A stretch of DNA of 57,642 nt from Marine group II euryarchaeote REDSEA-S11_B3N4 (GTDB taxonomy: Archaea; Thermoplasmatota; Poseidoniia; Poseidoniales; Thalassarchaeaceae). The notes under the pieces were generated by a model. It was not told the DNA's origin. It saw only the letters and a list, made by a program, of their open reading frames with translations, and did no database searches. Each line of letters starts with the position of its first letter. Positions within the stretch are counted from its first letter, which is position 1. Positions 19,945 through 28,074 of this stretch are shown here, in pieces. The translations under genes and the position numbers were made by a program. The stretch covers positions 1-57,642 of the forward strand of contig LURR01000013.1 of the NCBI GenBank assembly GCA_001628485.1, given 5' to 3'.

Positions 19945-19990
19945 AGTTATCGCGAGAACAACTAGGTCTTAGAATCCTTCAAGCGAAATG

Positions 19991-20013
19991 CTTCCATCGG
20001 TAGCCGATGGAAG
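19991..20013. repeat. Perfect 10-bp inverted repeat covering the arcS start codon
   Basis: Arms cttccatcgg (19991-20000) and ccgatggaag (20004-20013) are separated by tag. The right arm contains the arcS ATG (20007). In RNA this would be a stable hairpin hiding the start codon; in DNA it could be an operator for the divergent pair. Further palindromes follow at 20021-20030 (cctagctagg) and 20035-20050 (ctatctctagagatag). Confidence 0.6.
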
Positions 20014-21785
20014 AGCGGCCCCTAGCTAGGAGCACTATCTCTAGAGATAGGTTCTCCAGACTATTCTCCATTGGAGATAGGAATTCTCCCGAATCATATT
20101 CTCCATGTCTCATCATCGGCGAAAATGATCCCGAATTGCCAATTTCCATCGCTCCGTTGAATCTGAAATTAGATAACTCTGTGATTCCTTCTTCAATGGA
20201 AATAACTACACGTTCCAAATTATGCTACCCATTCGATAGAAAAGACACATGGACAGCTTCTCAGGGCTTATCTCTCCCACCCAGCCTAATCGAATCAAAT
20301 TCTGGCGAATTCCCCTCTGGAGTTGAGTTTTTACCAGTAACTTGGAGTTCATTGCACCATGACTCATCCTTGCTAAAAACGAGCTTCCAACCTTCCATAA
20401 TTGCGTTAATGGATGCCCCACAGCTTTCGAAAAATACTGGATTGATTGAAACTGCACTCTTTACCATCAGAACCCACTTCCCATCCTCATTGATTTGGGC
20501 CCCTGGGATATCGGGCCCTGACAATTGCGCACTACTTTCTTGGATGGGAGTAGACATTTTTGATCTGGCTAGATCCAGACAAGCCTCATCACTCGGCGTA
20601 CTACTGACTGAATCCGGACCAAGACTCCCTGAGCCTTCAACCAAGGAGGACTGTTCAATGGTCTCCCAGTGTCAAATGTGGACCAATTCAATTTCATCAA
20701 CTAGGTCGGCAATTAGGGCAGGTTCATTGAGGGAGTTAGCAGAACTTCAGAGTAAATCTAGTCCCAGGTCCGTTGAGCATCTTAGGCGGCATGATCAACT
20801 AACTCTCGAGAAGTCTGGGAAACTAGGTATGACACAAAGCTCTGTACAGATTGGAACACAATTAAGATGTCACTCATTCGAAAGTAGGAACGATGTAACA
20901 ATCCGTCTTTGGAGGGAGGAGATTTCAGAGAAATATGAGCCCCCTATGAGAATGAGAGACGTTTTGGTTTTACTTCCTTGTTCTGCCAAGAAGCCCTACA
21001 GGCTATCAAAAAGCCACTCTAGATTCAGGAAATCAATAGGCAATCGTAGAGTGCATGAGATAATGGTCACATCCCCTCTGGGATTAGTTCCTAGAGAATT
21101 GGAGGATATTTGGCCCGCTGCACATTACGACATCCCTGTAACTGGAGATTGGGATGAAGATGAACTATCGATAATCAGACAGATGCTAAGTAGACTAGTT
21201 GAAAGGGTTGGCTATTCATCTATTGTAAATCACTCCGGAATAGAAACTGGCTTAGTTGGAATAAATGAAATCGATACTAGGAAGGGGGAATCAGCGGGGT
21301 CAAAGGACTCCCTAGCTAGACTGAAGGATGCCGTATCTTACTCGTTCGAAAATGAGTCTGGGGAATTGGATTTCAGCCCTAGGGAGGAGAAGCTGAAATC
21401 TATATCTAGATTCAAATTAGGTTCTGATGAATGGCTAGATGGTTGTCAGATACGAGGGAGGCCACCAATCTTCACCATCTCGAAAGATGGAGAACAGATG
21501 GCAAAATGGGACCCTCGAAGGGGTAGATTCCTATTCTCAAAGGCCAGCCTCAAGAATCTGTGGAGCCTTGGCATACTTAGGAAAGTAGAACTCATCCATG
21601 GAATTGAATGGACAGGGGATATCTTTCCGAACATGATTGAGGATTATGACCCCTCTATCCTTCTGGACGACGAATTGGCTGTAATTCAGGAAGGCGAACT
21701 CCTAGGCTCTGCCAGGGCAGTTGCACCAGGTTGGGAATGGCCATTTGGACCAGGAAAACTGGCAAAGTCGAGACATAGGCTTTGA
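20007..21785 (+). CDS. arcS: Archaeosine synthase, ArcS (TgtA2) type
   Basis: 592 aa. ArcS converts preQ0 at position 15 of archaeal tRNA to archaeosine, after TGT inserts preQ0. Evidence: the conserved block VLVLLPCSAKKPYRLSKSH near residues 315-333 carries the PCSxxKPYxxSxSH motif of the ArcS central domain. The C-terminal ~80 residues are a PUA domain (GRFLFSKASLKNLW, ELLGSARAVAPGWE, KSRHRL at the end). The N-terminal TGT-like region is diverged, as is normal for ArcS, with fragments such as DIFDLARSRQASSLG. Length fits the family. It stands divergent to an exported protein and 82 bases upstream of rpsO, possibly one translation-linked transcript. Confidence 0.9.
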   Translation: MEERPLARSTISRDRFSRLFSIGDRNSPESYSPCLIIGENDPELPISIAPLNLKLDNSVIPSSMEITTRSKLCYPFDRKDTWTASQGLSLPPSLIESNSGEFPSGVEFLPVTWSSLHHDSSLLKTSFQPSIIALMDAPQLSKNTGLIETALFTIRTHFPSSLIWAPGISGPDNCALLSWMGVDIFDLARSRQASSLGVLLTESGPRLPEPSTKEDCSMVSQCQMWTNSISSTRSAIRAGSLRELAELQSKSSPRSVEHLRRHDQLTLEKSGKLGMTQSSVQIGTQLRCHSFESRNDVTIRLWREEISEKYEPPMRMRDVLVLLPCSAKKPYRLSKSHSRFRKSIGNRRVHEIMVTSPLGLVPRELEDIWPAAHYDIPVTGDWDEDELSIIRQMLSRLVERVGYSSIVNHSGIETGLVGINEIDTRKGESAGSKDSLARLKDAVSYSFENESGELDFSPREEKLKSISRFKLGSDEWLDGCQIRGRPPIFTISKDGEQMAKWDPRRGRFLFSKASLKNLWSLGILRKVELIHGIEWTGDIFPNMIEDYDPSILLDDELAVIQEGELLGSARAVAPGWEWPFGPGKLAKSRHRL

Positions 21786-21867
21786 TCCAATATCAATGTC
21801 ATCCACGGCGTAGCGGTTAAAGAGGGACAGCAGGTCGCCGGGCTCCTGAGGAATGCAATTGTCTAGG

Positions 21868-22314
21868 ATGCATAGTAAGGGAAAGGGAGCCAGCGGTTCC
21901 AGCAAACCCCATTCTCAGACTCCTCCAGAGTGGTCAAATTCTGATAAGAAGGAAGTCGAGGAGATAATTCTTCAACTCGCCGAAGAAGGAAACTCAAATG
22001 CATCAATTGGCACCATACTTAGGGATAAACATGGAGTTCCTAACGTAAGACTGGTGACCGGGGAAAGAATTTCTCAAACTCTGGAGAGACTGGGGAAGTC
22101 CAGAAAGCTCCCGGAAGATCTCATGAGCCTGATGAGGAGGGCCCTGAGATTGATTGACCACCTCTCTCAGAATTCCAAGGATATCCATAATAGAAGGCAG
22201 CTAGAACTGTGTGAATCCAAGATTAGACGCCTTTCTAGATACTACAGGGAGAACAGTCAGATTGACTCAGATTGGACATACAAGAGGGACCAACTAAGGC
22301 TAATGGTCGAGTAA
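21868..22314 (+). CDS. rpsO: 30S ribosomal protein S15 (uS15)
   Basis: 148 aa from ATG 21868 (MHSKGKGASGSS), the archaeal/eukaryotic style N terminus; an ATG five codons upstream is less likely. Recognised by the archaeal S13e/S15 opening with PPEWS, VEEIILQLAEEGNSNASIG, GTILRDKHGVPNVRLVTG, then the core 16S-binding helices LIDHLSQNSKDIHNRRQL and RRLSRYYRENSQI. Length is normal. It binds the central domain of 16S rRNA early in small-subunit assembly. The downstream gene at 22352 sits where many archaea carry a RecJ-like DHH gene. Confidence 0.97.
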   Translation: MHSKGKGASGSSKPHSQTPPEWSNSDKKEVEEIILQLAEEGNSNASIGTILRDKHGVPNVRLVTGERISQTLERLGKSRKLPEDLMSLMRRALRLIDHLSQNSKDIHNRRQLELCESKIRRLSRYYRENSQIDSDWTYKRDQLRLMVE

Positions 22315-22351
22315 TCACTAGAGATTTGTACCCCCTCTCTACCGAGGCATT

Positions 22352-23197
22352 GTGAGAGATATATCAGAGCTCGACGTTTTCTCCTCTATTCGAGAGACAT
22401 TTCGTGACTTTGCTAGAGAAGTTTGTAATAGAAAGAAGAAGATACTCCTAATTTCTGAACCAAATATCAGAGGGGCATTAACTCTAGCTCCCATTGAGGC
22501 CGCACTTCTTGATTCGGGCCTTCCCTACCGTAGGAGATTCACAGATAAAAGTCCAGATTCAGAGACATTCGTGCGCGTCGCTGAAGACTCAGGTAAAGGA
22601 AGAACCTCGAATAATGGGATTGTAATCTCCGAGTTCGTCGTTGAAGGGCTTAGGGGTAGCTCCGGAGATTCCAGGAAGGGCCCACTATGCACTGTAGCAC
22701 AAGCGCATTTACTAGCTACTGAGATCAATCCCAGCAGTGAAAGGCTCAGAAGGTTGAGACCTTGGATCCTTTCAGGGAATTGGATTGGCGACTCACTTGA
22801 TAGGGCCTACGATCCAGTTTACTCGTTCCTCCGAGACTATCTTTCTGAACAAGGAATAATCAGAGTAGTTCCTGTGACTGAGGTAAAATCTCCAGAATCT
22901 GGTAATTACCCTTGGATTGAAGATACCGAATTATGGAGAGTAACTGATCTTTGGCAAACTTCCAATTTAGAGAAAAGAGAACGAATAATGGGAGAACTGG
23001 CTATGCCAATTTTCGGCTCAAAGGTCCCTTCAACGACCAGAGTCGAGGAACTTCTCTGGCATTGCGTAATTGCTCCAAATTGGGAATCTGATTTATCATC
23101 TCAGATTTTCAGGGCCAACTCATTTTGGGATACAAAAAAACCTGTAGAAGCAGCCAACGAGATTGCAGATTTGCTTGTCTCAATAGGCCAGATATGA
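22352..23197 (+). CDS. Unknown protein downstream of rpsO, possible degenerate DHH/RecJ-like
   Basis: 281 aa with GTG start at 22352. No DHH motif or other catalytic signature is visible. The segment KKKILLISEPNIRGALTLAP resembles the first beta strand of a DHH-type phosphoesterase (strand, then a spot where the ligand aspartate would sit). In archaea rpsO is commonly followed by a RecJ-like DHH gene, which is the only other support. The rest is helical with several Trp. It could be an inactivated relative acting as a structural partner, as GAN/Cdc45-like proteins do. This is inference with low confidence; the coding call itself is good. Its stop abuts the next convergent stop at 23198. Confidence 0.55.
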   Translation: MRDISELDVFSSIRETFRDFAREVCNRKKKILLISEPNIRGALTLAPIEAALLDSGLPYRRRFTDKSPDSETFVRVAEDSGKGRTSNNGIVISEFVVEGLRGSSGDSRKGPLCTVAQAHLLATEINPSSERLRRLRPWILSGNWIGDSLDRAYDPVYSFLRDYLSEQGIIRVVPVTEVKSPESGNYPWIEDTELWRVTDLWQTSNLEKRERIMGELAMPIFGSKVPSTTRVEELLWHCVIAPNWESDLSSQIFRANSFWDTKKPVEAANEIADLLVSIGQI

Positions 23198-25246
23198 CTA
23201 TTCTATCCTTAGGGTGCTTCCACATGCAGGGCAATCTATCCTCAGTGGTCTAATATCTGACTCGACAGGAACTTTCTTTCCACACGAAGGACATCTTACC
23301 ATTCCGCCCTTATTCGAATTTCTCTGAACTCCCGCATCTTCGACAACCGGAGAAATTACTGAAGCGGGGAAAACAAGGAGTATACTGGAGCTAACAACCC
23401 CTAGAACTATTGGCATAGGTAAACCGAACCAGTAAATGGATAGGGATAGAACGCCCAAAACTCCAATCATAATCATACTTGGTGCTCTTGTCCTCCTCCT
23501 AGTTAGGGCCATACCAATTCCTAGAGCCAAGCAAAGTGCGAATACTGAAATCATTGCGGATATCAACGGACTGAATAGGAGGGCGTTTTCAGCGCCAAAC
23601 TCCATTCTGAAGTCTGTATCGGATTCTATATCGGGACTCTGCATAGTGATTATTTCCATCAATATCCACCTCCTATGGGTATAGTCTATCTCTTCATTGT
23701 CTAGGTATATCCCTCCGAAACCAGAAAGCATTCCTGTTCTTATCTCGAATGAGAGTCCCACCTTATCCCAGAAATCATAGCCCCCCGGTCTTACAAAATC
23801 CTCAATCAGTACTTGTCTGGAACCACTATCGGAGACGTAGTATGTCGATGAAACTCTCAGTGAAATAGTGTCTGAATTAAAAGCTCTAGAAGCCCCCAAG
23901 TCTATGCTAATCTCCAAAGGGCCGAAGTTGACTGGATCCACACCAAATACAGCCTCTGGATCAACCATCAAACCACTGGAAAGGAACGATTTAAGATCGG
24001 TCTTCGAGCCTCTAAGATGGGTTTCTAAGGCCGACAGTTCGGAGTTGTCCACTCTCCCGTTCTGCTTCTCCGAAGAGCTAACCTGATCTGAAAATGAATT
24101 CAGATTCCTCCACCAGCTGTTTGACCCCAGGCTCTTATTTCCAATATTGTCTAGCCCCCATCTCATCCATTGAGACATAGCACCGTCGAATGATATGGTC
24201 GTTTTTCTTTCGATAGAGTTGCCGTCATATTTGCAGTTGATTTCAAGATCAAGTCCCGAGCCTCCAGTCCGGGGGGGCTCTTCCTCGGGATACCAACTAT
24301 TGTCTCCTGTGTCTTGACCAAGCGTAATATCGTGAATTTTATTCGCTTCAATTACTAGTGAGCCCTGAAGAGAAATATGGAAATCCGTCCTAACCGAACC
24401 CCCGTTGCTCTCACCAGGATCCCAAACAAATGTGACATCCACCCAGTCTTCATTGGAGTTAACAATCGGGCTTTCTGCGATTTCAACATTCTGAACCAAT
24501 AGACCACCGGATGACGAGGTCCATATTCTATCCCCGAAGCCAGAACTCAATCTAACTGGAAAGAAAACCAGGCTTCCCTTGACACTAGCATCTCGAATTT
24601 CGACAGTTACTAGCGGGAATGACATGGTCATTGCAGCTGCATACTCTTCTGACCCCCAGTAGAAGTTTATTCCAGATTCACTGCCCGGATTTGAAAAAAT
24701 CATACTCCTAACTGAGAATGTGATTTCGATTTTGTCATTTTTAGAGTACTGACCGTCTTGTACCTCTATTGGAATAGAAAGCTCACCTGATTCGCTGAGA
24801 TAAACTGCCGGGAGCTGTCCCGAGCTTTCGTAGGTATTTCCGCCGACCTTAACTACAACTGTTGCGTTCGCAGATACTCCAGTAGAGTCCTTCACCTCGT
24901 ATGGTATGGTGAAAGTCCACGTTCCCGAAGAATAACTCCCCGATTCTCCCCAAACAATCATCCAAGTACCGATTTCAACCTCTCCGAAAACCGATGAAGT
25001 CACTTCCATGGACCTCTCCTCCTCTAATTCATTAGAGAATGGGGTCAGTTGCCCACTATCTGGGTCTCCTATCAAGAATAGATCGAACTCATCTGGAGAT
25101 TCACAACAGTCATTGTTCTCTTGGGCATTAGCCATCATGGGGGAAAAAACTACCATTATCATCATCGAGGAAAAAATTACTGCAAATCTTGAATTGGCGC
25201 CTTCCACGTTACTCTGATTCGGACGGACCCCTTCAATCCCACGCAA
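23198..25246 (-). CDS. Exported multi-domain membrane protein with C-terminal zinc ribbon
   Basis: About 682 aa if the TTG at 25246 is used; GTG at 25207 gives a tighter signal peptide (MEGANSRFAVIFSS, cut near MMANAQ). About 500 residues of beta-rich ectodomain follow, without a family I can name. Then come two to three membrane helices (PLISAMISVFALCLALGIG, SMIMIGVLGVLSLSIYWFG, IVLGVVSSSILLVFP) and a cytoplasmic four-Cys ribbon, CPSC-x17-CPAC, at the end. The join of an exterior sensor-like region to an interior zinc ribbon is unusual and suggests signalling or complex assembly. A TATA-like element lies 26 bases from the TTG, which favours a leaderless TTG start. Confidence 0.65.
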   Translation of the reverse strand: MRGIEGVRPNQSNVEGANSRFAVIFSSMMIMVVFSPMMANAQENNDCCESPDEFDLFLIGDPDSGQLTPFSNELEEERSMEVTSSVFGEVEIGTWMIVWGESGSYSSGTWTFTIPYEVKDSTGVSANATVVVKVGGNTYESSGQLPAVYLSESGELSIPIEVQDGQYSKNDKIEITFSVRSMIFSNPGSESGINFYWGSEEYAAAMTMSFPLVTVEIRDASVKGSLVFFPVRLSSGFGDRIWTSSSGGLLVQNVEIAESPIVNSNEDWVDVTFVWDPGESNGGSVRTDFHISLQGSLVIEANKIHDITLGQDTGDNSWYPEEEPPRTGGSGLDLEINCKYDGNSIERKTTISFDGAMSQWMRWGLDNIGNKSLGSNSWWRNLNSFSDQVSSSEKQNGRVDNSELSALETHLRGSKTDLKSFLSSGLMVDPEAVFGVDPVNFGPLEISIDLGASRAFNSDTISLRVSSTYYVSDSGSRQVLIEDFVRPGGYDFWDKVGLSFEIRTGMLSGFGGIYLDNEEIDYTHRRWILMEIITMQSPDIESDTDFRMEFGAENALLFSPLISAMISVFALCLALGIGMALTRRRTRAPSMIMIGVLGVLSLSIYWFGLPMPIVLGVVSSSILLVFPASVISPVVEDAGVQRNSNKGGMVRCPSCGKKVPVESDIRPLRIDCPACGSTLRIE

Positions 25247-25268
25247 ACTTTCAGCGAAAATATGTCAG

Positions 25269-25275
25269 TTTAAAT
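25269..25275 (-). promoter_or_regulatory. TATA-like box for the 25246 gene
   Basis: On the minus strand the stretch atttaaa is centred about 26 bases upstream of the TTG at 25246, the usual archaeal TATA to start-site distance. If it is used, the transcript would begin at or next to the TTG and be leaderless. It lies in the 43-base gap after the gltX stop, so the gene would not depend on read-through. Confidence 0.4.
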
Positions 25276-25289
25276 GGAATTCAACTTTG

Positions 25290-26705
25290 CTAGTTGTGTA
25301 GCCACAGGAGCCTTGCAATCCCTTCTTGGATCCCTTCGAATTTAGCAAAACCGACTCGCTCAAGTTGGTATACTTCTCCCTCCGAGAGTTCATAGTCCTC
25401 TAGAACCCCATTTACCTCGGAAATCTCCTCACCATCAGGTACTGAGAGTATTGCTTCTAAGGACAACTTATCTGGAATCCAATGTACTATTTTCCGGTCA
25501 TCGCTCCTATCAATCGACTCTATGGTTGCAGATGAACCTGAGATTATGATATCGGCGAAGTCTTTCAGCCTCAACTTTCCCTCGACAAAGTCACTATCTT
25601 GAATTGATACATTCATCCCGACTTCCCAATCCCTGAAACCCTCTATCTCGCCATCTGGATGTCTTGCCATCATTACTCTCGAGGGGATATTTTCGGCACT
25701 AAGATCCAGTCTTTTCGGATTCGAGACGAAAACCCTTCTTTCGCAATCCCCGTCTATTATTCTAGAATTAAATGACTCCAATGTCTTCAGTGAGATTGAG
25801 ATATCCTTCTGAGTAAGGCCAACTTCTTCCCAAAGCTCTGCTAGAGAGCGAGGATCAAATCCGCGACGCCGCATTGCTCTAAGTGTAGGGAGCCTAGGAT
25901 CGTCCCATCCCGAGAATTTCCCCGAATCAATGGATGTGGACATCCCAGAGGTAGAGAAACCTCCAAACTCATGAATCTTCACCCTGCCCCAATATAATGG
26001 CTCAGGATAATCCCAACCGAAGTGTTCGTAAAGAATAGTCTGCTTTCTTGTGCTGTCCATCAAATCCTTTCCTCTGATGATGTGGCTTACTCCTTGCAGA
26101 TGATCTTCAATGGCGCTTTGAAAATCTAACAGAGGCCAGACCTTGTACTTGTCACCGACTATAGGATGCGGGGAGTGCTGGATCCTTAGTGCGGGCCAGT
26201 CTCTCAAAGCGGGATTCGGCAGATCCATTTCGGTCTTTACCCTAACAACAGCGTCCCCCTCATCAATCTCTCCAGAGTTCATTTTGCTCCAATCGTCCAT
26301 GTTCTGCTGGACTGACTTATCTCTACATGGACATTCAGCCTTTGAAACTCTGAACTCACGAAATTCCTCAGCAGTACATTTGCAAACATAGCCAAAACCC
26401 CCAATCAACATCTTCTCAGCGTGTTGGAGATATATTGGCATCCGCTCGCTAGCTCTAATCACTACATCTGCAGCCTTTCCTGACATCCACTCGAACTCTT
26501 CTTCTATCCAAGCATAGGCATCAACCATTGGAGGTTTTACTTTAGTATCGGTGTCATCAAACCTGAGTACTATCTTGCCTTGGTATTTATCTGCGTAAAG
26601 GGAATTGATTGCCACTCCTCTTGAATGTCCTATGGATAAAGGGCCATTGGGATTAGGGGCGAATCTCAGAATTACTTCTGATGTATTTCCCGGAAGATCC
26701 TTCAA
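25290..26705 (-). CDS. gltX: Glutamyl-tRNA synthetase, catalytic and anticodon-binding part (frameshifted from N-terminal part)
   Basis: 471 aa counted from a TTG at 26705, but the frame is open upstream to about 26753 and encodes the linker PALDREKHKKNEGLKDLPG that belongs to archaeal GluRS. Class I signatures: RFAPNPNGPLSIGHSRG (HIGH box), RFDDTDTK, and STSGMSTS with GWDDPRLPTLRAMRRRGF (KMSKS region), then an archaeal/eukaryotic-type beta-barrel anticodon domain. It charges tRNA-Glu, possibly also tRNA-Gln where a GatDE pathway exists. The N-terminal extension is encoded in another frame at 26731-27003, so an intact product needs a one-base correction or frameshift. Confidence 0.93.
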   Translation of the reverse strand: MKDLPGNTSEVILRFAPNPNGPLSIGHSRGVAINSLYADKYQGKIVLRFDDTDTKVKPPMVDAYAWIEEEFEWMSGKAADVVIRASERMPIYLQHAEKMLIGGFGYVCKCTAEEFREFRVSKAECPCRDKSVQQNMDDWSKMNSGEIDEGDAVVRVKTEMDLPNPALRDWPALRIQHSPHPIVGDKYKVWPLLDFQSAIEDHLQGVSHIIRGKDLMDSTRKQTILYEHFGWDYPEPLYWGRVKIHEFGGFSTSGMSTSIDSGKFSGWDDPRLPTLRAMRRRGFDPRSLAELWEEVGLTQKDISISLKTLESFNSRIIDGDCERRVFVSNPKRLDLSAENIPSRVMMARHPDGEIEGFRDWEVGMNVSIQDSDFVEGKLRLKDFADIIISGSSATIESIDRSDDRKIVHWIPDKLSLEAILSVPDGEEISEVNGVLEDYELSEGEVYQLERVGFAKFEGIQEGIARLLWLHN

Positions 26706-26730
26706 GCCCTCATTTTTCTTATGCTTCTCC

Positions 26731-27003
26731 CTATCTAGGGCGGGCCTCTGGTGCTAAACTCTCCAACTCTTTACGAACCCCTTCGATTCCATCTTCACGA
26801 GCTATAGAATTAGCTCGTGTTACCTCTTTCTCTACTAACGATAGTAGGCTATTTACACGGGTCCTCAGTTGTTCTCTCTCTCCAAGAACTCTACCTAGGA
26901 CGCTTCCAGGCTGTCCTTTGCCGCTGTACTCTATAGCATTCTGTAATGCATACTTACGAACCGCATCCCGATCTTCCAGACCGAAAACTTCCTCGTCAGT
27001 CAT
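26731..27003 (-). pseudogene. gltX: N-terminal extension of glutamyl-tRNA synthetase, separated by a frameshift
   Basis: 90 aa from ATG 27003 to TAG 26731. The segment RKYALQNAIEYSGKGQPGSV followed by LGRVLGE and a helical region ending ESLAPEA is the archaeal GluRS N-terminal domain. The frame stops in the G/C run around 26737-26746; removing one base there joins it to the catalytic frame as ...LAPEA-ALDREKHKKN.... So this is either a sequencing or assembly indel, a recent mutation, or programmed frameshifting. A separate real gene is unlikely because nothing like this domain exists alone. Confidence 0.85.
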
Positions 27004-27047
27004 ATTTTACATCTGAACCAGACATTGGTTACATTTCACCATTCTTA

Positions 27048-27857
27048 TTATTCCCATTCATCTAGAGACGATTGAAACACTCCGTTTCGTTCATTCGCTC
27101 TAGTTTGAATGGGACGATCGTGGTTCCTGCTCCAGGCTCTCTTTACATTCGCCCATTCTCTTCTGATACAATCCGCAAGAACTTCTTCCTCACACAATAT
27201 CTCTAGGGCCTCCTTGGTCTTGGGGTCCGAGGGATATCCAGAACCTAGATCAATATTCAATTCCTGTGACAGCTCTTCCATTGCTGAGTCCCTACTTACT
27301 TTGGCAATGATGCTTGCCGCTGCAACGACTTCATCTTTGGAATCCATCTTATGCTCTGAATAAATCTTACAATCAAGCCAGCCATCTCCCAGAGTCTTTG
27401 ACACCATCCTGCCGAACCTCTCTTCATCAACGTCACATGCATCGAGAAAAATCTCTAGATTTCCGTCGGGTTCAGCAGCATCTCCTATCGCTTCGGAAAA
27501 GAGGAGCACCTCTAACGAATTCAGATTCCCGTCATCCATCCACTCGTCTATTCTTCTTGCATCACAAATCACCAAACCAATGGTCCAATCTAATGATTCG
27601 GTATATGACAAAATCTCCTTATACAGGCGATTCCTATTCTTTTTAGTAAGATTCTTCGAATCATCGACTCCTAAATCTCTGAGAATTGATCTGTCCCTCT
27701 CAGGAATATTAAGCGCTGAAACAACTAGTGGCCCAATGGAGGGGCCCCTTCCGGCCTCGTCCACCCCTATATGCCGTGCAAGCATGGCCGCTCCAACAGA
27801 ACTAATTCCATCAAAACTACTGCTTCGCGACTCAAAATAGGGAAAGTATGATGTCAT
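27048..27857 (-). CDS. rnhB: Ribonuclease HII
   Basis: About 269 aa from ATG 27857 (MTSYFPYF); an ATG at 27899 would overlap the divergent gene's start at 27877. RNase HII cuts RNA in RNA/DNA hybrids and removes single ribonucleotides from DNA. Catalytic acids are visible: GVDEAGRGPSIGPLVV (Asp and Glu of motif I), the Asp of IFLDACDVD, the KMDSKDEVVAAASIIAKV block and GSGYPSDP. The first 30-40 residues before LARHIGVDEAG are not part of the core and the true start could be as late as ATG 27785. The C-terminal extension is slightly longer than bacterial forms. Confidence 0.92.
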   Translation of the reverse strand: MTSYFPYFESRSSSFDGISSVGAAMLARHIGVDEAGRGPSIGPLVVSALNIPERDRSILRDLGVDDSKNLTKKNRNRLYKEILSYTESLDWTIGLVICDARRIDEWMDDGNLNSLEVLLFSEAIGDAAEPDGNLEIFLDACDVDEERFGRMVSKTLGDGWLDCKIYSEHKMDSKDEVVAAASIIAKVSRDSAMEELSQELNIDLGSGYPSDPKTKEALEILCEEEVLADCIRREWANVKRAWSRNHDRPIQTRANERNGVFQSSLDEWE

Positions 27858-27876
27858 CACGCCCCGCTCACGCAGC

Positions 27877-28074
27877 ATGGGACCCATATGGCCCTTCAAG
27901 AAGAAGAAACCCTCGAAATCGAAAGTATCTCGTACGAATTACATGAGGAATGTGGTTGAGTATGAGAAAAAATCTGGAAAGAAAGAGGGAAGAAAAGATG
28001 ACAAAAGCCATCTGAAGAACAAGCAGTTCTTGAACGCTATGAAACTTCTCTCTAAAGACGAAGATGAGGACTAG
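27877..28074 (+). CDS. Small Lys-rich protein of unknown function
   Basis: 65 aa, very basic in the first 45 residues (PFKKKKPSKSKVS, EKKSGKKEGRKDDKSH), with an acidic end DEDED. No Cys, no membrane helix. It may bind nucleic acid; no family is recognised. The start at 27877 overlaps the longest possible rnhB start region on the other strand. Its stop shares CTAG with the convergent pheT stop. Confidence 0.6.
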   Translation: MGPIWPFKKKKPSKSKVSRTNYMRNVVEYEKKSGKKEGRKDDKSHLKNKQFLNAMKLLSKDEDED

